From Mesorhabditis belari (taxonomy: Eukaryota > Nematoda > Chromadorea > Rhabditida > Rhabditidae), in the NCBI GenBank assembly GCA_958450365.1, contig CAUEEP010000725.1, forward strand, positions 830,501 to 894,500: a stretch of DNA of 64,000 bases. Direction: 5' to 3'. Below, piece by piece: positions 35,583-45,900 of this stretch (its first letter is position 1; every line of letters starts with the position of its first letter). The translations under genes were made by a program, and so were the position numbers. Below the pieces are notes generated by a model, which was given only the letters and a program-made list of their open reading frames with translations, made no database searches and was not told where the DNA came from.

Positions 35583-36103
35583 TTAGGTTGATGCAAAAGT
35601 CTTTTTCATTTTTTTCGTACTTCCGTTAAAAAGTAACAAATGCACCAATTGAACAACGGTTTATTGCATTCGAAAGGCCAATTATTTTTCTGCAAAATGA
35701 CATTAAAACGAGTTTAAAATGTCTTATGTCTAGATTTTTTTGAGAGCCTGAAGTCGGGTAGTCAAAAAAGGCGACGGCTCGATGATGCATTCTAGACGCT
35801 TTGGCTAAGGAAACCAATCTTGATGTTAATAAATAAAAGATAGAGCACAAAAAGTTTGATATTTTTTCAGATTTTCAGAGAAATTGATTCAGCCAATTTC
35901 TTTATAGAGGTTTTTATAGATTTTTATGAAAAACCCGTTTTCACTCTCGAATTTGCTTGAAAGTGAACCCAAATTGACTTAAAAAGATGGGAAATTCAAC
36001 AATAAACACTTTTCATTTAGAGCAAACCATAGGTTAATTGATGTCTTTGTTATTTTTCAAAAGAAGTACGAACAAAATGAAAAAGACTTTTGCATCAACC
36101 TAA
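35583..36103 (-). mobile_element. mariner-type non-autonomous element, copy 2 (521 bp, inverted)
   Basis: Same length as the 33915 copy and nearly identical: the 74-codon frame differs at one residue (K/R). Opposite orientation, with its own TA duplication at 35581-35582 and 36104-36105. The separate TA sites suggest two insertions, while the near identity suggests recent activity or gene conversion. Confidence 0.85.
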
Positions 36104-36322
36104 TATTTATTAGCTAATATTCTTCACATGAAAAAGTTAGCAAAAAATCTAAAATTGTTGTGCAAAGTGCAAAAACATCTTTTTGTTGTTTGTCAAGAGA
36201 CAAATTGTCAACTCGCCGGCCTACAACTGTATGTCAAAAGGAGCCAAAGGAGTACGTGAAAGAATTGCAAGAATTTTTGGAACAAATCTTATATCTGTCT
36301 TACTTTGGGAAATGATAAAACT

Positions 36323-36416
36323 CTTTAATAGTATTGCGGTCCAGGAGGGGGTTGAAAAATAGTAGTATTAGATTAGAGAGAGAGTTTAGACTACTATTAG
36401 AGAGAGTACGGTATAT
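36323..36416. repeat. MITE family A fragment, inverted partner of 34555-34612
   Basis: TAATAGTATTGCGGTCC and GGGGGTTGAAAAATAGTAGT match the left flank of telomere block 1 in reverse complement. It ends ACTATTAGAGAGAGTACGGTA, a family A terminus. Confidence 0.6.
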
Positions 36417-36792
36417 TAATTAATCAAAATGATTAATCAAAAATCAAAATTAATCAAAAAAAACCCTAAACAACTAAAAAGTTGAAGAAAAAGCTAAATT
36501 CAATTAGAGCTCGTAAGTAAGCAATGAAGTTGATTCAGAAAAAGGGACCAGTTTCGAGAGAAGAGACCAAAGACAAAGAAACCCATTGACAAGTTGAATC
36601 AACAAAAAGATGTCAAAGAATTTGTGGGGTTGAAAATGAAGAAATGAAGAAACATGACAGAATTGAATGAGAAAAGGTGAAGCGGAGGCGCAAGCGGCAG
36701 TTGGTAGGTAAATAAGCACTGATTTCACAACGGTTGTCGGTTTTATGCTCATTTGAATGCCTTAGAATCTAATTTATCTAATTTTTTTTGTA

Positions 36793-37349
36793 CAGGGTGC
36801 GTCATAATTATTGCAACAAGATACTCAAGGCATCGCACACCAAGAAGTTTCACTGGAAGAAGATTTTTAAACAGAAATAGCTTTATTTAACAGTAACAAA
36901 TAAGGAAACAAGAGATCATTCGATATGACCGCCTTTTGCCTTGATAACAGCCCTTAATCGGTTCGGATATGCCTCCACTGCAGGCCCGAATGTCATCTTG
37001 AGGAGTCGCCTTCCATCCTTTGGTCAAAGACTTCTTCAAAGAATCCAAACTTGTGTGTTTTCGAGAGCAGACATTAGCCTCTAAGATTGCCCAAATGGAA
37101 AAGTCCATCACATTTAGATCCGGTGAGTTTGGAGGCCATTCATCCTTGGTGATCACTGAGGGAAAGTTGGCCACACACCAGTCCTCAACCGTCTTCTTCT
37201 TTTGACCGTCCTCCCTTGTGAGCGGCAGGCAATTAGGCAAGAATAAAGAAGATAGAACGCAACACAACAAAAAAGGGGGCAAAAAAAATAAGAAAGCTGT
37301 TTGGAAAACGGTCTTTGAACTCTTGTTGCAATAATTATGACGCACCCTG
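36793..37349 (-). mobile_element. Internally deleted Tc1/mariner element with intact 27-bp ends (557 bp)
   Basis: CAGGGTGCGTCATAATTATT and its complement end the element, flanked by TA at 36791-36792 and 37350-37351. The minus strand retains only the C-terminal part of a transposase: DEWPPNSPDLNVMDFSIW, which contains the third catalytic aspartate in the SPDLN context. The first two catalytic residues are missing. The motif is of the kind seen in maT-like (DD37D) elements; the clade is an inference. Confidence 0.8.
36887..37203 (-). pseudogene. C-terminal Tc1/mariner transposase fragment
   Basis: A coding-like stretch from EDWCVANFPSVITKDEWPP through SPDLNVMDFSIWAILEANV to a C-terminal helix-rich tail, read on the minus strand inside the 557-bp element. 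Upstream residues in the open frame (FFLPPFLLCCVLSSLF) are not transposase-like, so the deletion joint lies near 37205. Cannot be active alone, but the intact ends could be mobilised by a full-length relative. Confidence 0.75.
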
Positions 37350-38124
37350 TATAACCTAAAAGACAAATGGAAGTGCCCCCCTTGCGATAAGCATAGCTAT
37401 AATCTAAATATTCACAAGCTTCATTGTCAAACAAATAATACAAACTTGATTTCGTTCGTTTTGCTGTTTATATAGATACTTTATTCAGGGTCTGAGATAA
37501 AGTGCGCTAGATTTAAGATTAATACACATCGATTCATACACATAACACGAAAAGGGCCGATAAAAAGCAACACGATAAAATATGGGTAGCACAGATAGCG
37601 TCAACGATCCACTAGAGCTTCAAGATCATCTACAGATAATTTAAAGGTTCCGAGATTATTCGAGAAAAAGAGTTTGGCTGAAAAGTGGTTAGAATGATGA
37701 ATATGGGCTGTATGGATAGCCTGAAAGGATTGGCAATAAAATACTTTCAAAAATACATTTTCAGAGAAAACCTTTATCATTTTCGAGAGTCTGACCTCCA
37801 GAAATGAAGCCTGAAAAGCTTCCTTGTTTTAAATATGTTTTTCGTTTGTTTTAAAGCATTTCCAACCAAGCTAGAATGATTTTAAAAGATTTAAAAAAGA
37901 ATTTAGATGGCTTTTTCTTATGTGCTTTTTCGGGAAGTCGGAAAAAGGGATAGGGAAAAAAATAGAAGAACATACCCTTCAATTACAGTATTTATGGTAG
38001 GCAAAATCGGTTTTCGCAAAGTATTTTAACGAGTTTATTTCCTTTTTAACCAAAAATTGAATTGAAATCAAGATAAACTTTAAAGGACGCTTTTCAATCA
38101 CCGACAAATCAGCATCGGTGGCAT

Positions 38125-38215
38125 CGGCACGATAAAGAAAGGCTAGCACTACCTGTAATGAGCTAGTATTGCAAACAGAGTCAATTCATTGGCCATAGGT
38201 TCATGTGAATAGTCG
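38125..38215. repeat. Duplicated block, copy 1 (partner at 39065-39150)
   Basis: CACGATAAAGAAAGSCTAGC, ACCTGTAATGAG, and GTATTGCAAACAGAGTCAAT are shared in the same orientation with the partner. The two telomere blocks at 38.5-38.8 kb lie between the duplicates. Confidence 0.7.
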
Positions 38216-38504
38216 GAAAGTCTCTCAACAATCACACCGGTGTTTGGTTTTTGAGATTTTTCTTTAAATTTAATACTTTACAAGTATTGTAAAGTATTAA
38301 CCATTTTTCCCATTGATCATCGTGATGTAAGTCGTAATTTGAAAAAAAACCTAGTGGTCCATTCAGCAAAAGTTCTGGGTTGATTGAATTTTTATGCATT
38401 TTCAAGCTTATTAAATAGATTTTGATTTCAGATGAATCTTCATACTTGATTTAATAAAATGTATTTGATTGGGAGACGAAAGCACATGGAAGTTCGTGTC
38501 TTTC

Positions 38505-38609
38505 ATGGCTTAGGCTTAGGCTTAGGCTTAGGCTTAGGCTTAGGCTCAGGCTTAGGCTTAGGCTTAGGCTTAGGCTTAGGCTTAGGCTTAGGCTTAGGCT
38601 TAGGCTTAG
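38505..38609 (+). repeat. Interstitial telomere repeats, block 2
   Basis: About 17 near-perfect TTAGGC units. The last unit runs directly into the hairpin at 38605. Confidence 0.9.
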
Positions 38610-38642
38610 TGCGAAGGCTAGCGGCTAGCGCCTTGCACTAAG
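38605..38642. repeat. Hairpin joined to telomere block 2
   Basis: CTTAGTGC...AAGGC on the left pairs with GCCTT...GCACTAAG on the right, with a TAGC/GCTA inner pair. It is continuous with the TTAGGC array, and about 110 bp of GC-rich unique sequence separate it from block 3. Confidence 0.8.
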
Positions 38643-38754
38643 TCTATTTGGGTTTGGGCTGAACCCCCATTTTCTGGATCTCAGCGAGTTCTCGGAGCTA
38701 AGGCACACCCGTTTGGTGTTGTGCTTGCGCCCCCCATAGGAGCATCCTGGCAAT

Positions 38755-38793
38755 TAGGCTTAGGCTCAGGCTTAGGCTTAGGCTTAGGTTTTA
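38755..38793 (+). repeat. Interstitial telomere repeats, block 3
   Basis: Six to seven units (TTAGGC with one TCAGGC), same orientation as block 2. Ends TTAGGTTTTATT. Confidence 0.85.
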
Positions 38794-39064
38794 TTCCAAA
38801 ACCCCACCTTGAGTTGCACCAAATCGTGAGTTTTCAAGTAAAATCTCTGAAACTTTATCATAATATACACATTCGTTCATTAATAAATACTTAAAATTGA
38901 CTGTCTTTGTCACAAAAACATTTCAATTCATAAGATTTTCACTGAATCAAATTGGGCACAGATTTTCTGAGCCTTAGATATGGTATTAGACTTTAGTTTT
39001 TCGTTGATTTGGCATTGAATTAAGTGCAGCAGTGGTGCAGAAACGATGCGTTTATAGATTTAAG

Positions 39065-39150
39065 CAAAGAGTGCACGATAAAGAAAGCCTAGCATTACCT
39101 GTAATGAGTCAGTATTGCAAACAGAGTCAATTCATAGGCAAAAGGTTCAT
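39065..39150. repeat. Duplicated block, copy 2
   Basis: Direct partner of 38125-38215. The plus-strand ORF here (39032-39235) owes part of its length to the duplicate and has no other support. Confidence 0.65.
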
Positions 39151-40278
39151 TGGCAGTCAATGCATTCATTCATTAGTCAAAGAATCCGTCAGAAAATTTA
39201 TTGGCAGTCTGCTTTCAACTTGGAAGGTAGATTAAGGTAAAAATTGTGAAAGAAAGAAGATAAAGAACTATGGAAAGTTATTGATTTGACAAATAACATT
39301 ACCAGTATCAAAAGGCCAAAAAAATGGATCCGGGAGAAGCGGTAAAAGAAAAAAAAGAAGAAAAGAAAGAGAAGATGACAGGCAAACATTGAATCGACAG
39401 ACGAAAATCATTCTTTTTCTTTTCTTTTGGATTCTTTTGCACAAAGCGCACTTTCTATTGGCACGGGGGTTACGCAAACTTTCTTTTCTGCCAACGATGG
39501 GAATGGAGGAAAGAATTTTGGTGAGAATTTGGTGAGATTTTGGTGAGGTTTTGACGAAAAAGTGTTGATTTTGAGAACTTCAATCGATTTGAGCTATTTG
39601 ATTTGAGCTATTGGATTAATTCTATCAATTAAAACTAGATTTTAATTGGTTTAAACGGATCTTTTACTTTAGATTTAGTTAGAATCGGTCTCATTCTTTA
39701 AATAAGCAAAAGAAATTTTTCTGATTTGATTTTCAGAAACAATTGTTATGCCAAAAAGCCAGCTGAATAAGGAAATTGTTTAAAAGAATTCATAAATTAA
39801 CGATCTTTGGTAGGGAAGCTCAAAAAGCAAGTTCAAGAACGAACATTTTCCCTTTTCATCAATTATTTCTTAGAAATTTGATGCCAATTTTTTACGGTGA
39901 AGTTTAAAGTGAAAAATTGAATGATCAATGAGGAAATTGAAGGGTTTTTGAAGTTAATTTGAAAGAAAACAATTAGAAAAACGTTTCTGTTTTTTAAAAA
40001 AACTCATGTGGGTTTTGAAAATGAAATTTTATTGAGTGAAAAGGTGAAGTGAAAACGTGAATCTCACCAGGAAAAAATCTCTTGCTCAGATCTTGTGTTT
40101 ACGATTTTTCTTCGACAAATTGGAAGTGAGAGTGAGGGGAAAAAGTTGAAAAGTTGAAGAGTTGAAGAGGAAATTTGTTGACTTTTGTATTTTTCGACGA
40201 TTTTCTTAAACAAATATGTACTTGGCTTCTATTTTTACTAGAAAAAACATTGGTTTTAACTTTGAGTCTACAAGGAAC

Positions 40279-40322
40279 CTGGATAACGGAGTTGCTCCCG
40301 TTCGGACAGCCATATCGGCTCA
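40279..40322 (-). CDS. Possible upstream exon of the minus-strand gene
   Basis: The acceptor GGAATTTCAG opens a 44-nt frame (EPIWLSEREQLRYP). A donor-like GTTCCT would end it in phase 1, matching the exon at 32783-32832. The donor is weak. The acceptor region itself is related to plus-strand sequence at about 40566-40610 and 40752-40795, so it may simply be part of a local repeat. Confidence 0.25.
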
Positions 40323-40489
40323 CTGAAATTCCCTAGCAATCTGAAATTTTTAGATCAGAAAGCCAATATTATTAGCTTGATTTTAATATCAAAAATTCAG
40401 CAAAATTCTTTAAAATAGTACACAAAATTGATGTTAAAACTAAAAGTTACTACCCTTGAGGCCTCGTTAAGTATCGATAATCTTTTTAG

Positions 40490-40900
40490 AGTCATTTTAA
40501 AGCTTTTGTGGAATGTTTAGTATCAAAATAAAGCTGATAATCTAGGCTTTCTGATCGAAGAAGTTTCAGATTGCTAGCAACTTTCAATGCACTGATATGG
40601 ATGGTCAAAGTTGAAGCCTCGCTAAGCCTCGTTAACAAATCTACAAGGAACTTGTCAGTCAAATGCTTACCTTTTTAAAGTACTTTTAAAGCTTTTGTTA
40701 AATGTTTAGTATCAAAATAAAGCTGATAATCTAGGCTTTTTGATAAAAAACTTTCAGATTGCTCGGGAATTTCAATGCGCTGATATGACTGGTCAAAGTT
40801 GAAGCCTCGTTAAGCCGTTAACAAAGTTGAAGGTCAAAGTTGAAGCCACGTTAAGCCTGGTTAACAAATCTACAAGAAACTTGTCAGTCAAATGCTTAAA
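40490..40900. repeat. ~185-bp imperfect tandem repeat
   Basis: GTATCAAAATAAAGCTGATA, ATCTAGGCTTTYTGAT, TCAAAGTTGAAGCCTCG and AAATCTACAAGRAACTTGTC occur twice or three times in order. No coding sequence seen. Confidence 0.7.
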
Positions 40901-41092
40901 AAGCAAGCTGTTCATTGTCCCGTTTACACTAATAAATCGCCTTAGAGATACTGACAAATATTAAGATTTAAAAGTAGAAATTGAAATTTACCAAGCTTGA
41001 AATCCGATCTTAAAGCTTGACTCGTGAAGATTTTGACTCCAAGATACAGTCCAAAAGTTCTGTCACCTCACTAAAGTTAACCAAAGGTCAAA

Positions 41093-41797
41093 ACTGTGTT
41101 TGTTTGATGGGTGATTTGGCTCGAATGAACGCCACCGTCTCGTTCTTGCTTATTTCAAATCAAAAAGTTCCCGCACACTTTACAAAAGAAGCATTTTTCA
41201 GCTAAAAACTAGATCAAAATTTGATTTAGTAGATCGTATTTTGAAGCTGAAATTCTGGGGAGCATTTCTAGACTTAAACCATCCTGATCAAAGCCACCTA
41301 GCTCTTCAAAGAAGCATTTTTAGTGCGCTTGACAGATTCCAGATTGATAAATGACAGATTCGAGATGTCGACTAGCGCTTATTCAAGCGATTGTTAAATG
41401 AGCTGTATAAGTCGAATCGGGTAGTTTTTAGTAGATAAATGTAGCCAAGATTACGGACTACAACTCTCTATATAATACCTGACACTTTTGAAATAAATTC
41501 GACATTTCGCAGATACTTTTCCAAAATGTTGTCACTGTACTTTGCGGTCATTGAGAAAAACTGTCATCGGGTTCACCGATTTGAAACTGTTTTCAATTGA
41601 AAAACCCTTCAAAAAACCTTTTAAACGCCACACTTTTGTTTTAAGTAACAGTTCAATTGTTATTTTAAATGAATGAATTTAAAGAATCAAATCTCTCGTC
41701 AAAATAAAAACAGTCTTGAAAAACATGCGAAACTGTGTTTGTTTGATGGGTGATTTGGCTCGAATGAACGCCACCGTCTCGTTCTTGCTTATTTCTT
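41093..41797. repeat. Direct duplicate of ~68 bp (41093-41160 and 41728-41797)
   Basis: Both copies contain GTGTTTGTTTGATGGGTGAT and GAACGCCACCGTCTCGTTCT without a difference that I can see. One frame reads MGDLARMNATVSFLLIS, protein-like but too short to call. The 41380-41520 stretch between them is a copy of a repeat also found at about 53775 and 54470. Confidence 0.6.
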
Positions 41798-41995
41798 GCT
41801 CGTTCTTGCTCGTTCTTGCTCGAAAGCTTATTTTCATGATCCATTATGAGTCAAAGAAATAAGCTGAAAATTTCTTGATTTTTGGGTGTCTGTTTGATGG
41901 GTTTTTCTTTTGACTTTACTTTGTTCTCAACAAATTCACAAACAAATCCCTTCTAGCGTAGTGTCAACTCTCTCTTGTTGAAAAGTGCCTACCGT

Positions 41996-42160
41996 AAATC
42001 CTGTAATAGTACCCCACCCCCATAACGACTGGCGTACAGGCACGTAGTCTAACTTTGAACGTCTCGTTCTCCGCATTGCTTTATGCTACAGTGTGCGCTT
42101 TGGTGTCAAATGATAGCCCTTGAAATCTAGTATTTTTTTGGTACCAAAAGTGTCGTTGAA
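41996..42160. repeat. MITE family B, partial diverged copy
   Basis: Starts CTGTAATAGTACCCCACCC and contains GTAGTCTAACTTTGAACG and GCTTTATGCTACAGTG, corresponding to one arm of the 2034-2284 element. Confidence 0.7.
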
Positions 42161-42300
42161 AAAAAATCTAAGCGCTGAGAAAGTTTCTAAGAAGTTACGC
42201 GACTCTACGAGAAGTTAATTTTATACTTTTTTTGATTCAATACCAGCAGTTTTGCTGCTGCTGCTTTACCAAAAATTTTTAGATAATAAAGCAAAAGAAT

Positions 42301-42384
42301 TGGCGACGAGAGGAGTCGAATCTGCGAACTCTCTTCCGTTCGTTTCAAAGATGAGCGCGTTAGCCACTCGGCCATTTAGATGGC
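42301..42384 (-). pseudogene. Long-variable-arm tRNA-like sequence (TGA anticodon position)
   Basis: The minus strand reads AAATGGCCGAGTGGCTAACG, CTTTGAAACG and CAGATTCGACTCCTCTCG. Overall layout is that of a Ser/Leu-type tRNA, but neither the anticodon nor the acceptor stem pairs. Confidence 0.55.
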
Positions 42385-42985
42385 GCAGTGCCAGCGCGTT
42401 TTTCTCTAGCCCACACGGCCCAACTTCGCCTCCAATCCACGTCGGCACTTTTGGTTTTTTAGAAATTTAAAAACATTATTAAACAACACATCAGTGCTGT
42501 GTAATAAAACAATGCTTTATTTTTTTATCATCTTTCTCTCATCGCATCGCATTTCAAGCACTTGGAGATCAATTTTATGGAAAAATTCTATATAAAAGAC
42601 ATATTTTAGTATGCTGGTGAGTCAAAATCGTTTTTAACATCGAACCTTCAATACTTTCGATACTTTCACGATATAAACAATCGAAAATTCGAATATTTAA
42701 GCTAAAATGCCTTCCGGTCTTTTCTCTCATTCACAATAAAGCTATCGAAACAACTAATTGAACGATTATTAGCAATATTTCAATTAGCCTAGACTATTCA
42801 GCATCTGCTTTAATTATTGTATCTACATCTGCTTTATTGTAATCAGCATCTGCTTTATTTTAATCGGCTTGAGATTGGCTTTTCTTATCTCTCATCAAAT
42901 CTGCCAATATTTCTGTATCGGGAAACGATTTTTGTTTTTTCGAACTTGATCGACATTTCTCTGGAATCTTTTCTTGATCAAATCA

Positions 42986-45900
42986 ATGAATTTGCGACTT
43001 TTGCTCTTATTTGGGATAGCATGTGTTGCTAAAGGTTTGTTTTTGAGTTTGAACGTTTGTTATGCAGTTCAAAACTTGTTTATAAGTTTGGATTGTTTGC
43101 TCAAGATTTATGTCGATAAACATAACAGGATAACGCTGGATGGACCTGGTTTTACTTGCTTTAAATCAGCAATTCGATTTACAATTACTGCTGGGTTATT
43201 TGCTTTGCTAATCAATACTTTTACTAAAAGATGAACTTAAGAAAGTTACCGTACTTCTGGCGCACTGAAGTTAAAACATTAGTGAACTATTGTAGCACGT
43301 TCAATACTTAGAAATGAATAGACAGGAAAAGTTGGACACTCCGGTCCTCCGTCAGCTTTTATGGGTTGTGACTGGGAATACAAAAAAATTGTCGGCACCG
43401 GGATTCGAACCCGCGACCTCACCAAATGAGCTACACCAATACGTATCTCATTGCCGCCAGAGTAAGCTCTTATGTCTTACTCCTGAATCCTTCATTCACC
43501 CAGTTCTCCTAGTCGGAAAGCAACTAGTCTAAAATGCCTTACTGAAAGAATCAAGAAAAAAAAGAAACTTAGAACAAGAAAGAAACTTAGAAAGTTGGAT
43601 CGACTAACAAGCAAGTATTATACCTTTTACAGCCCAACTCGAGTTCATGTTTTCGAGTTCTGAAGACTATAATAAACCCACAATGACTGTCGCTTCTCCA
43701 CTAGTTCACATGGATTGCACAAAAGTGAATCATTTGTCCAAAGGACGGGATATCATCAAGTCGCCCAACTATCCACAACAGTACCCATCTCCCACAAATT
43801 GCACATGGATCGTAAGTCATTTTTAATCTTCTTTTAAGATAAAATGTCAAAGTTTTTGATTGGTGATCGAGCTTGATCATCATTGGAATTTTTGGCGCTA
43901 TAGGGTTTTGAATTGTAAACCAATCTGACAAAAAGTTTCATGAAATGTGGAATTTTCAAAACATTCTAGTTGTTTGCAAGGGAGCTTTAGGAATAACATA
44001 TTCTCTCTAATAGTAGTGCACCCCGCCGAGCCGAGTTGATGACTATTTGACGGTTTCCAAGCTTTCACAGAAGCTCAACACTCAAATCCCCCACTAGATC
44101 TCATCGTCAGCTACATTTTCCGACCCCACATCGATAGGTTCTGATCAGAGATTTCGAGATTTCGAGCAATTTAGGCGACGCTCAGGCTGCACTACTATTA
44201 GAGAGAATACGTATAAATTCCGCTTTCGTTGAAATTCCTCATTCCTCTGCCCCCTGAGTACCCGCTAAGTACCCCCGAAGTGCCAGAGGCAATTTTGCGT
44301 TTTTCTCGACACACAATTTATCGATTGGGTTGTTTTTGATTTCATTAGATAGAGGAAAGTTAGACGCATCGAATGACACCAAAAACACTCCAATTTGTAA
44401 ATTGTGCTTCGAGAAAAACGCAAAATGCTTCTGGCACTTAGGGGGGTACTCAGCGGGGCAGAGGGGGGAACACACCCGGAATGTATAACTAGGAAGCGAA
44501 TAAAAACTCTTTTTTAGATCGACCACCTTTATTCATCATATTACGGTCCAGGAGCTCAAATTACAATCGAAGAATTCGAGACTGATTCACAATTTGATCA
44601 GCTGAAAATAAGTGAAACTGTAAGCGGCGATGGGCACTCGTTTTGGATTCCAAAAGCCGTGTAAGTGATTTTTCGAATTTTCAACGAAAAGCTCGGTTTT
44701 ATAATAAAGATTCTAATCTTAGGACTTGATAAAGATGTAAAGCAGTTTCTAATTCTAAAGCTTCAAAGATGTGAAACAGATTCTAATTCTAAAGCTTCAA
44801 AGATGTAAAGCAGTTTCTAATTCTAAGGCTTCAAAGATGTGAAACAGATTCTAATTCTAAAGCTTCAAAGATGTGAAACAGATTCTAATTCTAAAGCTTC
44901 AAAGATGTAAAGCAGTTTCTAATTCTAAGGCTTCAAAGATGTGAAACAGATTCTAATTCTAAAGCTTCAAAGATGTGAAACAGATTCTAATTCTAAAGCT
45001 TCAAAGATGTAAAGCAGTTTCTAATTCTAATCTCAAATTTAAGTTTAAAAGGCTCGCGTACAAGTGACACATTGAAATACGTGATCGACTCTGCAAGATT
45101 GCCGGCAAAATTGGAATTCATCGGTCGAACGAATACCTCGAACAATTTTCGATTTCACTTAGACGTTGAGCGGGGTTTGTTTACGAAAAATAAAAGATAT
45201 AGATATTTTCTAGGATATTACCATTCATGCAACAGAGGCTACTACCAGATCGGCAAGAAAATGCAAACGATTGAGATTGTCATTGGAGAAGCTAAAAGTT
45301 TGTCTTGACGTCATAGCTACCTTAATCCATTGTTGGTTAAAATTAGAACCAAGATTTAGCTTTATTTTATATTCATACTTTATTCAGGACATGAAATAAA
45401 GCGTAATCAGTCAGACAATACACAAATCTACACATAAATACATAGAGAAAAATGAGACATTTTACTCGGCGATGTGGAGGCGGGGAGAAAAGAAGATAGA
45501 TAGAAGATAGGCTTCTTGCTTTAATAACCTCAGGCCATGAATGGGCCAACCCAGTGGAAGAGTGAACTCCGCTAGAGAAGGGATCTCTAGTCAGCTCTAG
45601 AGAAGAGACCTCTAGTCTGGGCGCACGGGCTAGGGAAGTGAACCCTAGGGGGGCCGAACCCCACAGTTTGGAAGTGAGCACTTAACCAATACACCAAGAG
45701 GGCCCATTTTAGTTTATTAACTTAATTCCCCTTAGTTTCAAGTTCTTTTTCATTCTTTTTTTACTTTAGTAAACATTTTTAGGATGCCCAACTCTCATGC
45801 TAGCTCCAGAGGGACAAACAATTGAACTGAAATTTGATCGAAAGAAAGGTAAAGTTGATTCGTTTTTGAAATTGAGCTGAAATTGAGCTGAAATTGAGTT

